Assembly: GCA_038523925.1 (NCBI GenBank)
Contig: JBCBIY010000004.1
Span: forward strand, 124,001 to 188,000
DNA from: JBCBWG01 sp038523925
GTDB taxonomy: Bacteria; Pseudomonadota; Alphaproteobacteria; Rhizobiales; Hyphomicrobiaceae
DNA length: 64,000 nucleotides
Direction of reading: 5' to 3'
In this document: positions 53,982 to 61,787 of the stretch, piece after piece
Layout: every line of letters begins with the position of its first letter
Position numbering within the stretch: position 1 is the stretch's first letter
The notes under the pieces: generated by a model
Databases searched by the model: none
What the model saw: only the letters and a program-made list of their open reading frames with translations
Told to the model about the DNA's origin: nothing
Made by a program: the position numbers and the translations under genes

Positions 53982-53997
53982 CGTTTCACGTGAAACG
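53982..53997. other. parS site 3, upstream of the GNAT gene
   Basis: CGTTTCACGTGAAACG, a perfect 16-bp palindrome, matches the parS consensus at 14 of 16 (both end bases differ). It lies between rho and the GNAT ATG, about 3.4 kb from the probable origin. Confidence 0.85.
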
Positions 53998-54040
53998 ATT
54001 GCAAATTCAGTTGCTTACGAAGCGAGCCTCAAGTGTCTCG

Positions 54041-55306
54041 CTACGTATTCATCGAATCGAAAAACTCGCCGTTGGTCTTGGTCGACCGCAGCTTGTCGTT
54101 GAGGAACTCGATGGCATCCATTGTCCCCATCGGATTGAGGATGCGGCGGAGCACGTACATCTTCTTGAGATTGTCCGGCGTGACCAGCAGATCTTCTTTC
54201 CGCGTTCCGGACTTGGAGATGTCGATCGCCGGGAAGATGCGCTTATCCGAAACCTTCCGGTCGAGCACGATTTCAGAGTTACCGGTGCCCTTAAACTCTT
54301 CGAAGATGACCTCATCCATACGCGAGCCCGTATCGATCAGCGCCGTCGCAATGATGGTCAGCGAGCCGCCCTCTTCGATGTTTCGCGCCGCGCCGAAGAA
54401 CCGCTTGGGCCGTTGCAGCGCGTTGGAATCGACGCCGCCGGTCAGCACCTTGCCGGACGATGGAACGACGGTGTTGTAGGCCCGGCCAAGGCGCGTGATC
54501 GAGTCCAGCAAGATCACGACATCGCGTTTGTGCTCGACGAGCCGCTTGGCTTTTTCGATCACCATTTCAGAGACTTGCACGTGCCGCGAGGGGGGCTCGT
54601 CAAACGTCGATGAGACGACCTCACCGTTCACCGAGCGCTGCATGTCGGTGACTTCTTCCGGGCGCTCATCGATCAGCAAGACGATGACATAACATTCCGG
54701 GTGATTGGTGGAGATCGAGTGCGCCATATTCTGGAGCACCATCGTTTTACCGGTCCGTGGCGGGGCGACGATGAGTGCGCGCTGGCCCTTGCCGATCGGT
54801 GAGACGATGTCGATGACGCGGGCCGAGAGATCCTTGATCGTCGGATCTTCGATCTCAAGCTTCAGCCAGTTCGTCGGGTAGAGCGGCGTCAGGTTGTCGA
54901 AGTGCACCTTATGCCGGGCGGCATCGGGCTCTTCGAAGTTGATCTTATTGACCTTGAGAAGCGCGAAGTAGCGCTCTCCGTCTTTCGGGCTTCGGATCTC
55001 GCCTTCGACGGTGTCTCCAGTGCGCAGGCCAAAGCGCCGGATTTGCGATGGCGAAATGTAGATGTCGTCAGGCCCCGGCAGGTAGTTGGCGTCCGGCGAC
55101 CGCAGAAATCCGAAGTTGTCGGGAAGGACTTCGACCACGCCAATGCCGGTGATCTCGACTTCCTGTTCGGCGAGCTGCTTCAGCGTCGCGAACATAAGTT
55201 CCTGTTTACGCAGTGTATTTGCGTTTTCGACCCCGTGCTCTTCCGCGAAGGCGAGCAACTCGGTCGGGGACTTGTCCTTCAAGTCCTGTAGTTTCATTTC
55301 GGGCAT
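54041..55306 (-). CDS. rho: transcription termination factor Rho
   Basis: 421 residues. N-terminal Rho domain with LQDLKDKSPTELLAFAEE, the OSB RNA-binding fold (GFGFLRSP-like NFGFLRSPDANYLPGPDDIYIS), Walker A APPRTGKT (181-188), the VLLIDERPEEVTDM motif and the Q-loop region, plus GGSLTIIATALIDTGSRMDEVIFEEFKGTGN near the end in shorter pieces, all normal. It ends many transcripts by hexameric RNA translocation. It is preceded by a 188-bp leader with a recognisable promoter. Confidence 0.97.
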   Translation of the reverse strand: MPEMKLQDLKDKSPTELLAFAEEHGVENANTLRKQELMFATLKQLAEQEVEITGIGVVEVLPDNFGFLRSPDANYLPGPDDIYISPSQIRRFGLRTGDTVEGEIRSPKDGERYFALLKVNKINFEEPDAARHKVHFDNLTPLYPTNWLKLEIEDPTIKDLSARVIDIVSPIGKGQRALIVAPPRTGKTMVLQNMAHSISTNHPECYVIVLLIDERPEEVTDMQRSVNGEVVSSTFDEPPSRHVQVSEMVIEKAKRLVEHKRDVVILLDSITRLGRAYNTVVPSSGKVLTGGVDSNALQRPKRFFGAARNIEEGGSLTIIATALIDTGSRMDEVIFEEFKGTGNSEIVLDRKVSDKRIFPAIDISKSGTRKEDLLVTPDNLKKMYVLRRILNPMGTMDAIEFLNDKLRSTKTNGEFFDSMNT

Positions 55307-55443
55307 GGGATGCTCCAGTCAGGACTGCGGCAGACAAGGCGGGCTAGAGGGCGTGCCGGTCCTGAGATGTCATATGGGGGATGGGCGCATTGAACGAAGC
55401 GCCGGTCGTGCGTCGGAGACCCTCTCGGCTCCGATGGCACACG

Positions 55444-55471
55444 GCTATAGCAGCCGTTCAGCCTCAGTCAA
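55444..55471 (-). promoter_or_regulatory. rho: sigma70-type promoter upstream of rho
   Basis: On the minus strand TTGACT (55471-55466) and TATAGC (55449-55444) are separated by 16 bp. The start of transcription would fall near 55437, giving a leader of about 130 nt before the rho ATG, consistent with the long leaders used for rho autoregulation. Match by eye only. Confidence 0.5.
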
Positions 55472-55494
55472 ACCGTGATCGTCACAAGACCTGA

Positions 55495-56055
55495 CTAAAA
55501 TGGCTTCACGATGACCAGGATGACGATCGCCAGCATCAGAAGCGTGGGAACCTCATTGAGGAAGCGCCATCGGCGGGCATTGCGCACCGAGACGTCATCG
55601 GCCGCAAACTGGCGGATCGCGCGCTTCAAATAGTCGTGGAACGCCGACATCGCGATGACGGCGATCAGCTTCAGGATGAGCCAGGGTTCGAGAAACGCGT
55701 TGAGGGTGTAGGCGAGCCAAAGGCCGAGCACCCACGTGATCACCATCGCCGGAGTCATGATGATTTCGTAGAGCCGCCGCTCCATGACCTTGAGCGTCTC
55801 GGACGTCTCTCCGCCAATCGCTGCATCGGAATGATAAACGAAGATGCGCGGCAGATAGAGAAGGCCTGCCATCCAGGACATGACCGCCACGACGTGCACC
55901 GCCTTGATCCAGAGATAGGCGGCATCGCCCATGATGACGATCGCGGCGAGCGTCAGGACGACCGTGACGGCCAGCGCCATGGCAGCGCGCCCGCCAGGCG
56001 TCTTGAGGAAGCCTGACGCCGGTTCAGTCGCGGCCGGTTGCTCGACTTCAGCCAA
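55495..56055 (-). CDS. hemJ: protoporphyrinogen IX oxidase HemJ (CopD-like)
   Basis: 186 residues, four membrane helices. After a polar N-terminus (1-25) come WIKAVHVVAVMSWMAGLLYLPRIFVYH, with the conserved histidines and arginine of HemJ, then MERRLYEIIMTPAM and FLEPWLILKLIAVI, and RRWRFLNEVPTL at the end. HemJ oxidises protoporphyrinogen IX in heme synthesis and itself binds heme. It lies 44 bp after hemE; hemH, often between them in relatives, is absent here. Confidence 0.93.
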   Translation of the reverse strand: MAEVEQPAATEPASGFLKTPGGRAAMALAVTVVLTLAAIVIMGDAAYLWIKAVHVVAVMSWMAGLLYLPRIFVYHSDAAIGGETSETLKVMERRLYEIIMTPAMVITWVLGLWLAYTLNAFLEPWLILKLIAVIAMSAFHDYLKRAIRQFAADDVSVRNARRWRFLNEVPTLLMLAIVILVIVKPF

Positions 56056-56099
56056 TGTCCGCTCCCGCTGGAAGTGCGCGTATCAGGCGGAGCGCAGGG

Positions 56100-57188
56100 T
56101 CACCGCGCTGCGCTTGTACGAATGCGGTCGACGAGCTGCGCGACATGCTCCGGCGGTGTCTGCGGGACGATGCCGTGGCCGAGGTTGAAGATGAACGGAT
56201 AGCCGCGCATTGTCTCAATGACTTCGTCGATGCTTGAATCAAGTTCATTGCCGCCGGCCACCAGCAAAAGCGGGTCGATATTACCCTGCAACACAATCCG
56301 TGGTGCATCACCTTTCGCAGCACTGAACGCCGTTCTCGCAAACATCATGGATTGCGCCGTGTCGCAACCGGTGCCGTCGATGCCCGTTTGCTGCGCATAA
56401 TGAACGACATTCGCACCAGCTCCGCGCGCAAACCCGATAATCGGGATGTGCGGGTGGCGTTGTTTCAAGGTTGACACCATTCGCGCGGTTGGCCGGACAA
56501 CCCAGCGTTCAAACTCGCGCTCCGGCAAACTGCCGGCCCAGGTATCGAATATCTGCAGGACATCGACCCCTGCTTCGACTTGACGCGATAAATACTCGGT
56601 CGAAACGTCGGCGAGCAGGTCAATTAACCGGCCGAATGTCTCCGGCTCGCGATACGCCATAAGTCGCGCATGGGCCTGGTCGGGTGAGCCTTTGCCGCCA
56701 ACCACATATGTCGCCACGGTCCATGGTGCGCCGCAAAACCCGATTAGAGCAGTATCATTCGGCAGTTTTGCGCGAATTTCTGAAACCGCTTCGTAGACGC
56801 GAGACAGGGTCTTATCGACCTGAGTCGGGTCGAGTGCGTCAATACCTGCCGCATCGCGGATTGGCGTGAGCTTCGGCCCCTCGCCTTCGACAAAGGCCAC
56901 GTCCTGGCCGAGTGCGTCAGGTACGACCAGGATGTCTGAAAACAGGATAGCCGCATCGAAGCCGTAGCGCCGAATTGGCTGTAGCGTAACTTCGGTTGCC
57001 GCCTCGGGCGTATAGCAGAGATCGAGGAAACTGCCGATCTCTTTCCGTGTGGCGCGGTACTCCGGCAGATAGCGCCCCGCTTGCCGCATCAGCCAGATCG
57101 GTGGCGGGGAAATCGCTTCGCCTGCAAACGGTTTTAGGAAGCGGCGTGTCTCAGCTTTCGAGACGAGATCGGGATGGACGGAGTGCAT
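56100..57188 (-). CDS. hemE: uroporphyrinogen decarboxylase
   Basis: 362 residues from the ATG at 57188, preceded by AAAGGG. Signature one PPIWLMRQAGRYLPEYR (about 29-45) and signature two IGFCGAPWTVATY are present, with FSDILVVPDALG between. It converts uroporphyrinogen III to coproporphyrinogen III. The longer open frame upstream to 57347 would run through the probable origin and is rejected. hemE is the left border of the origin region in Caulobacter and several rhizobia, as it is here. Confidence 0.96.
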   Translation of the reverse strand: MHSVHPDLVSKAETRRFLKPFAGEAISPPPIWLMRQAGRYLPEYRATRKEIGSFLDLCYTPEAATEVTLQPIRRYGFDAAILFSDILVVPDALGQDVAFVEGEGPKLTPIRDAAGIDALDPTQVDKTLSRVYEAVSEIRAKLPNDTALIGFCGAPWTVATYVVGGKGSPDQAHARLMAYREPETFGRLIDLLADVSTEYLSRQVEAGVDVLQIFDTWAGSLPEREFERWVVRPTARMVSTLKQRHPHIPIIGFARGAGANVVHYAQQTGIDGTGCDTAQSMMFARTAFSAAKGDAPRIVLQGNIDPLLLVAGGNELDSSIDEVIETMRGYPFIFNLGHGIVPQTPPEHVAQLVDRIRTSAAR

Positions 57189-57206
57189 TGAGGCCCTTTT
57201 AAATTC

Positions 57207-57222
57207 CCTTTCATATGAAAGG
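57207..57222. repeat. 16-bp perfect palindrome upstream of hemE
   Basis: CCTTTCATATGAAAGG reads the same on both strands and lies 19-34 bases before the hemE ATG, at the edge of the AT-rich part of the probable origin. Its form suits a dimeric DNA-binding protein; which one is unknown. Confidence 0.65.
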
Positions 57223-57433
57223 TTTCTATTTGAATTCTTTAGTGTGTGATGTCTGGTTATTTCGCGCTGTCCGTATTTCGTCCACGCGCAACGCAGGCCG
57301 TGCAATACGCTTGCGCGCGTTTCACCTCCGCTTGATCTCGCTCGCAACGTCTCATCGGCAAATATGCTTTGAGCTCAACGGCTTGGCAGGCTCCGTCATC
57401 CTCGGGCCCAGCGTGGGCCTCTTGTGCGCTATA

Positions 57434-57469
57434 TGTTGATTGACAGTGCAGGGTGTCAATTGCCCAACA
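57434..57469. repeat. two-part inverted repeat in the probable oriC
   Basis: TGTTG-ATTGACA (57434-57445) is repeated inversely as TGTCAAT (57454-57460) and, after a 4-base bulge TGCC, CAACA (57465-57469). Together 12 bp per arm around the 8-base centre GTGCAGGG. It contains a TTGACA hexamer but no matching -10. Confidence 0.65.
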
Positions 57470-57603
57470 CATGTGAGCCGCTGCCGGCAGCTCATCCCCA
57501 GCCGAGGTTTACGGGGACACGAACGGGGATAGCTTGGGGCTGAATTCCAGTCCGGGCGAGACGGCCGATCCGCGACTTGGAAAACGCCTGGAGCTGTCCA
57601 CAC

Positions 57604-58458
57604 ATGGCCAACGCGCTGCCAAGCTACTTCCACCTGCATCTCGTCTCGGACTCGACGGGTGAGACGCTGACAACCATCGCGAAGGCAGCGGCGGTCCAGT
57701 ACGGGCAGGTCCGGCCGATCGAGCACGTCTATCCGCTCATTCGCAGCAAGCGACAGCTGGACCGCGTCTGCCAGGAAATCAGGTCCGCGCCGGGCGTCGT
57801 GCTCTACACCATCGTCAATCCCGAACTCGTCACGGAACTCGAACAGCAGTGCCGCGACCTCAAGGTGCCATGCCTCGCAGCCCTGCAACCCATCATGACA
57901 GTGTTTGAGAGCTACCTCGGCGCCTCGCAAACCCCGATCGTCGCCGGCCAGCATGTGCTTGATGCCGACTACTTTAAGCGGATCGATGCGCTCAACTTCA
58001 CAATGGCGCACGACGACGGCCAACTGCCGGACGATCTGTCGAAAGCTGACATCATCGTGCTTGGCATCTCGCGCACTTCAAAAACGCCAACCTCGATCTA
58101 TCTGGCGCAGCGCGGGTTTAAGACCGCCAACGTGCCGATCGTGCCGTCGATCCCGTTGCCGCCGGAGCTTACGGAACCGCATGACGCCTTCGTCGTTGGA
58201 TTGGTGGCGTCCCCTGAGCGCATCGCCGAAGTCCGGCGCAATCGGGTCCGCTTCCTTGGCGATCGCAATCTCGATGACTACGTCGACAGGGATCAGATCG
58301 CGCAAGAGATCCAGTTTTCACGCAGGCTTTGTGGGAAGAACGGCTGGCCGATGATCGACGTGAGCCGCCGTTCGATTGAGGAGACGGCTGCGACGATCAT
58401 CCAGCATTATCATGACCGCGAGGCCGAAGCAGCAGCAGGCAAACCCGATGGCAAGTAG
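57604..58458 (+). CDS. ppsR: pyruvate, phosphate dikinase / PEP synthase regulatory protein (DUF299)
   Basis: 284 residues from the ATG at 57604. SYFHLHLVSDSTGETL at the start, the P-loop-like GISRTSKTPTSIYLA (about 158-172) and NVPIVPSIPLP are DUF299/PpsR marks. These bifunctional enzymes phosphorylate and dephosphorylate PPDK or PEP synthase in an ADP/Pi-dependent way. No dikinase gene is in the window. It is the first gene to the right of the probable origin, matching the DUF299 gene that flanks Cori in Caulobacter. maf overlaps its end by 11 bp. Confidence 0.93.
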   Translation: MANALPSYFHLHLVSDSTGETLTTIAKAAAVQYGQVRPIEHVYPLIRSKRQLDRVCQEIRSAPGVVLYTIVNPELVTELEQQCRDLKVPCLAALQPIMTVFESYLGASQTPIVAGQHVLDADYFKRIDALNFTMAHDDGQLPDDLSKADIIVLGISRTSKTPTSIYLAQRGFKTANVPIVPSIPLPPELTEPHDAFVVGLVASPERIAEVRRNRVRFLGDRNLDDYVDRDQIAQEIQFSRRLCGKNGWPMIDVSRRSIEETAATIIQHYHDREAEAAAGKPDGK

Positions 58459-59062
58459 CGTCCCCGACCTCGTGCTTGGTTCCTCAAGCCCGTCCCGTAA
58501 GCGGCTGTTGGAGAACGCGGGGCTCGCGTTCGAGGTCGTCCCGCCGCGTGTGGATGAGGCCTCCATCCTGCAGGTGATGCGGATGGATGACGACACGCCG
58601 GTGCCATCGGATGTGGCCGAAGTCCTCGCGCGGGCGAAAGCGGAAGAGGTGCGCTCACGCGTTTCGGGCCGTGCGGTTCTGTGTTCCGATCAGGTGCTGA
58701 GCCTCGGCGATGGGATCCTTACGAAGCCGGCATCCATGGAGGCCGCACGCGATCAGCTTTTGAAGCTCGCCGGCAAGACGCATCAGCTCCACACCGCCGC
58801 CGTCCTTGTTAAAGGCGACATGGATCTCTGGTCCATGGTCACTACGGTCGATGTCACGTTCCGCCCGTATGATCCAGCATTTGTCGGGCGCTATCTTGCA
58901 GCCTGCGGTGAAACGGTGTTGTCGTCGGTCGGTGCCTATCAGATCGAAGGAGTTGGCGTGCAGCTCATCTCGAAACTCGTTGGCGACGTCTTCAGCGTGC
59001 AGGGTCTGCCGCTGATCGAAACGCTCGAAGCGCTTCGCGAGCACAAGGTGATCGGCGGGTGA
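58448..59062 (+). CDS. maf: Maf family nucleotide pyrophosphatase
   Basis: 204 residues from the ATG at 58448 inside the ppsR 3' end. LGSSSPSRKRLLENAG (about 9-24) is the Maf nucleotide-binding start; VLCSDQVLSL carries the catalytic Asp, and SVGAYQIEGVGVQLISKLVGD the YQIEG box. Maf proteins hydrolyse dTTP/UTP or modified nucleotides for house-cleaning; which subclass is not decided. aroE overlaps its stop by 4 bp (GTGA). Confidence 0.93.
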   Translation: MASSVPDLVLGSSSPSRKRLLENAGLAFEVVPPRVDEASILQVMRMDDDTPVPSDVAEVLARAKAEEVRSRVSGRAVLCSDQVLSLGDGILTKPASMEAARDQLLKLAGKTHQLHTAAVLVKGDMDLWSMVTTVDVTFRPYDPAFVGRYLAACGETVLSSVGAYQIEGVGVQLISKLVGDVFSVQGLPLIETLEALREHKVIGG

Positions 59063-59886
59063 AGCGCGCTGCCGTCATTGGGTCGCCCGTCGCCCACTCA
59101 AAATCACCTTTAATCCACGGCGCCTGGCTCAAGCAGTACGGCATCCACGGGGGTTATACGCGTGTCGAGGTCCAGCCGGACGCGCTTCCCGCATTCCTGG
59201 ACCGCATCCGCGGCGGCGAGTTCGTCGGATGCAACGTCACCATGCCGCTGAAGGCGCATATCGCTCGACATGTCGATGAGGTGCTGCCAGCAGCGCGCGT
59301 CCTCGGCAGTGTGAACACGGTTTGGAGGGGCGACGCCGGCCGGCTGATCGCGACCAGCACCGACGGTGAAGGCTTTGTCGGACATCTCGATCTTGCGGCG
59401 CCCGGTTGGCGTGACGGCGATGGCGGCGTGCTCGTGCTCGGCGCGGGCGGCGCGGCGCGGGCGATCGTCGACGCGCTTCTCCGGACCGGAGCAGGCGACA
59501 TCGCGGTAACCAACAGAACCGTTGCGCGGGCTGATGAGCTCGCCGCGCTTTTCGCGGGCAAGGTCGCCGTGAAAGACTGGGTCGGGCGAGGTTCCAACCT
59601 CGGCGCCACATCACTGCTGATCAACACGACGTCGCTCGGAATGACTGGTCAGCCGCCCCTAGAGATGCCGCTCGATGGTTTGGCCGGGAACGCGATTGTC
59701 GCTGACATCGTCTATGCACCGCTGAAGACCAATCTCCTCGCGGAGGCTGAGGCGCGCGGGCTCCAGGCGGTCGACGGTCTAGGCATGTTGTTGCACCAGG
59801 CCGTGCCCGGCTTTGAACGGTTTTTTGGCGTCAGGCCTCAAGTCCACGATGAGTTGCGGGATATCGTGTTGGGCGCCGGCTCATGA
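59059..59886 (+). CDS. aroE: shikimate dehydrogenase (NADP+)
   Basis: 275 residues with a GTG start overlapping the maf stop. SPVAHSKSPLIHGAWLKQYG contains the shikimate-binding serines, NVTMPLK the catalytic lysine, GAGGAARAIVDAL the NADP-binding loop and DGLGMLLHQAVPGFERFFG the C-terminal site. It reduces 3-dehydroshikimate. Overlaps on both sides (maf, coaE) show a compact operon ppsR-maf-aroE-coaE. Confidence 0.95.
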   Translation: MKRAAVIGSPVAHSKSPLIHGAWLKQYGIHGGYTRVEVQPDALPAFLDRIRGGEFVGCNVTMPLKAHIARHVDEVLPAARVLGSVNTVWRGDAGRLIATSTDGEGFVGHLDLAAPGWRDGDGGVLVLGAGGAARAIVDALLRTGAGDIAVTNRTVARADELAALFAGKVAVKDWVGRGSNLGATSLLINTTSLGMTGQPPLEMPLDGLAGNAIVADIVYAPLKTNLLAEAEARGLQAVDGLGMLLHQAVPGFERFFGVRPQVHDELRDIVLGAGS

Positions 59887-60503
59887 TGATCCTTGGCCTC
59901 ACCGGCTCGATCGGGATGGGCAAAACGACGGTTGCAAACTGGTTCGCCGAACGTGGTGTGCCGGTCTCAGGGTCAGACGAGATCGTGCATGCGCTCTACG
60001 CTGAAGACGGCGCCGCGGTCGGCCCGGTTGCGGCACGCTTTCCAGGTGTTGCCGTCGATGGCGCGATCGATCGGCAGAAACTGTCAACCGCGCTCGCCGC
60101 AGATGCGGCAGGTTTCGGCGACCTCGAGGCAATCGTCCACCCGCTGGTCCGTGATGCACAACGGACGTTTCTGCATGACGCGAACGCTTCAGGCGCGGCG
60201 TTGGCTTTGCTCGACATCCCGTTGCTCTTTGAGACGCAGGGCGACGCGCGCGTCGACGCCGTTGTCGTCGTTGCCTGTTCTGACGAGACACAGCGCGAAC
60301 GAGTGCTGCAACGCACAGACATGACGGCGGACAAGTTTGAGGCCATCAAGGCGCGTCAGATGCCGACGGCTGAAAAGCTGCGACTTGCCGATTTTGTGAT
60401 CGACACAGACCTGACGCTTGCCGAATCAGAGGCGGCTGTTGATCGTCTGGTCAAGGCGCTCAAAGGCCGGCTGGGCAGTGCGTTTGTGCGCTGCTGGTCG
60501 TAG
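59883..60503 (+). CDS. coaE: dephospho-CoA kinase
   Basis: 206 residues; the ATG overlaps the aroE stop (ATGA). P-loop GLTGSIGMGKTT (5-16), VHPLVRDAQ and LLDIPLLFET are CoaE motifs. It performs the last step of CoA synthesis. coaA, the first step, is 13 kb away on the other side of the probable origin. dnaQ follows 29 bp downstream. Confidence 0.95.
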   Translation: MMILGLTGSIGMGKTTVANWFAERGVPVSGSDEIVHALYAEDGAAVGPVAARFPGVAVDGAIDRQKLSTALAADAAGFGDLEAIVHPLVRDAQRTFLHDANASGAALALLDIPLLFETQGDARVDAVVVVACSDETQRERVLQRTDMTADKFEAIKARQMPTAEKLRLADFVIDTDLTLAESEAAVDRLVKALKGRLGSAFVRCWS

Positions 60504-60532
60504 ACGCGAGAGCACCGGCGAGAGGGGCTGTC

Positions 60533-61213
60533 ATGCTGCGCGAGATCGTTCTTGATACCGAGACAACCGGGCTCAATCCAAAGACAGGCGACCGGCTGAT
60601 CGAGGTCGGGTGCATCGAGCTTTTGGACCGCCGTCCGACCGGCGTTGAGTTCCACCGCTTCGTCAATCCCGATGGTCGCGAGGTGCATCCGGATGCCGAA
60701 CGCGTCCACGGCATCTCGTTTGCCTCCCTCCAGGACAAACCGCTGTTCGATGCGGTCGCCGATGAGTTCCTGGACTTCATCGCAGGCGACACACTCGTCA
60801 TTCACAACGCGCCGTTCGACGTCGGCTTCCTCAACATGGAGCTGGAGCGGATCAAGCGGCCTCTGATCGACACGGTGCGCGTGTGCGATACGCTGATGCT
60901 CGCCAAGCGGAAACATCCGGCCGGCCCGAACTCACTTGATGCGCTTTGCAAACGCTACGGGATCGATAACTCGGACCGAACCAAGCATGGCGCGATCATC
61001 GACTCGCTATTGCTGGCGGAGGTCTACGTTGAACTTCTGGGCGTCCGGCAGACGAAGCTTGAGCTCGGCGCACAATCTGCTGACACTCAGGCCGTTCAAG
61101 CGACATCCGGTGGCAACGGGTATGGGCAACGGCCAACGCCGCTACCGCCGCGCCTGACGCCTGAGGACATCGCCCGCCACGAAGCGTTTGTCGCGACACT
61201 CGGCGGCCGGTGA
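60533..61213 (+). CDS. dnaQ: DNA polymerase III subunit epsilon (proofreading exonuclease)
   Basis: 226 residues. Exonuclease motifs: ExoI EIVLDTETTGL (D8, E10), ExoII LVIHNAPFDVGFLN and ExoIII with RTKHGAIIDSLLLAEVY (H and D). The C-terminal region (about 180-226) contains the Gly/Pro-rich linker and a helix that would contact the alpha subunit. It proofreads replication errors. It ends 19 bp before the convergent secB. Confidence 0.95.
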   Translation: MLREIVLDTETTGLNPKTGDRLIEVGCIELLDRRPTGVEFHRFVNPDGREVHPDAERVHGISFASLQDKPLFDAVADEFLDFIAGDTLVIHNAPFDVGFLNMELERIKRPLIDTVRVCDTLMLAKRKHPAGPNSLDALCKRYGIDNSDRTKHGAIIDSLLLAEVYVELLGVRQTKLELGAQSADTQAVQATSGGNGYGQRPTPLPPRLTPEDIARHEAFVATLGGR

Positions 61214-61232
61214 ACGTGGCGATTACGCCGAG

Positions 61233-61736
61233 CTAGTTCGTTTTGCCATTCGGCGTCGCGCCAGCCTGCTCTTCCTGCTTCCGCTTCATGTACAGCTGGC
61301 CGAAGTCGATTGGGTCAAGCAGCAGCGGCGGGAAGCCGCCCTCGCGCGTGATGTCGGCGGCGAGCCTGCGGAGAAACGGGAACAGCAGTGCCGGGCAGTT
61401 GACCAGCAGAAACGGCTCAACCGCATCCTTCGGCATCTTGCGGATCTCGAACACGCCGCCGTAGGTGCACTCCAGCGCATAGATGACGCCGTCTTTGCTC
61501 GTCGCGTTTGCGTGGAAGTCGATCACGCTTTCGAACAGCGATCCTTCCATGTGACGCGCGTTGACGTTCACCTCGAGCTTGAGCTGCGGCTCCTCGGCCG
61601 GGCCCTTGAGCATCCGCTCCACCGACGGGTTCTCAAACGAGACATCCTTGATGAACTGGCTGACGACGCGAACCTGCACCGGCGGTTCAGCCGGACTGGA
61701 TGCTGCGGTCTCGGAAGTCTCGTTTTGGTCGGCCAT
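61233..61736 (-). CDS. secB: protein-export chaperone SecB
   Basis: 167 residues. VRVVSQFIKDVSFENPS (about 22-38) is the SecB N-terminal hallmark, followed by LEVNVNARHMEGSLFE, ECTYGGVFEI and FPFLRRLAADITREGGFPPLLLDPIDF, in the usual order. A tetramer that keeps precursors unfolded for SecA. A polar N-terminal extension and C-terminal KQEEQAGATPN tail are normal for the group. Convergent with dnaQ. Confidence 0.96.
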   Translation of the reverse strand: MADQNETSETAASSPAEPPVQVRVVSQFIKDVSFENPSVERMLKGPAEEPQLKLEVNVNARHMEGSLFESVIDFHANATSKDGVIYALECTYGGVFEIRKMPKDAVEPFLLVNCPALLFPFLRRLAADITREGGFPPLLLDPIDFGQLYMKRKQEEQAGATPNGKTN

Positions 61737-61787
61737 GGTCGGTTCGGTCTCGATCGTGAAATGGGCGCCTGGCTGGCTGCGTCGCGA

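Larger units (their letters stand above)
57189..57603. other. probable chromosome replication origin (oriC)
   Basis: A 415-bp gene-free interval between divergent hemE and ppsR, the same setting as Cori in Caulobacter. It holds an AT-rich stretch at about 57198-57265, a perfect 16-bp palindrome CCTTTCATATGAAAGG (57207-57222), a two-part inverted repeat (57434-57469) and one weak DnaA-box-like CTGTCCACA (57594-57602, two mismatches to TTATCCACA), with further weaker ones. Genes on both sides point away from it and parABS lies within 10 kb. The DnaA boxes are degenerate, so the call rests on synteny and strand bias. Confidence 0.7.

Noticed and set aside
57198..57216. CtrA full site (TTAA-N7-TTAA) near hemE, as in Caulobacter Cori
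   Set aside because: Only one TTAA half is present at this place; the second half reads TTCA.
56100..57347. hemE frame open to 57347
   Set aside because: The extra 53 residues have no resemblance to HemE and run through the AT-rich origin region; the ATG at 57188 has a good ribosome binding site and gives family length.
57440..57468. TTGACA in the origin region as a ppsR promoter
   Set aside because: No -10 like sequence at 16-18 bp; the hexamer is better explained as part of the inverted repeat.
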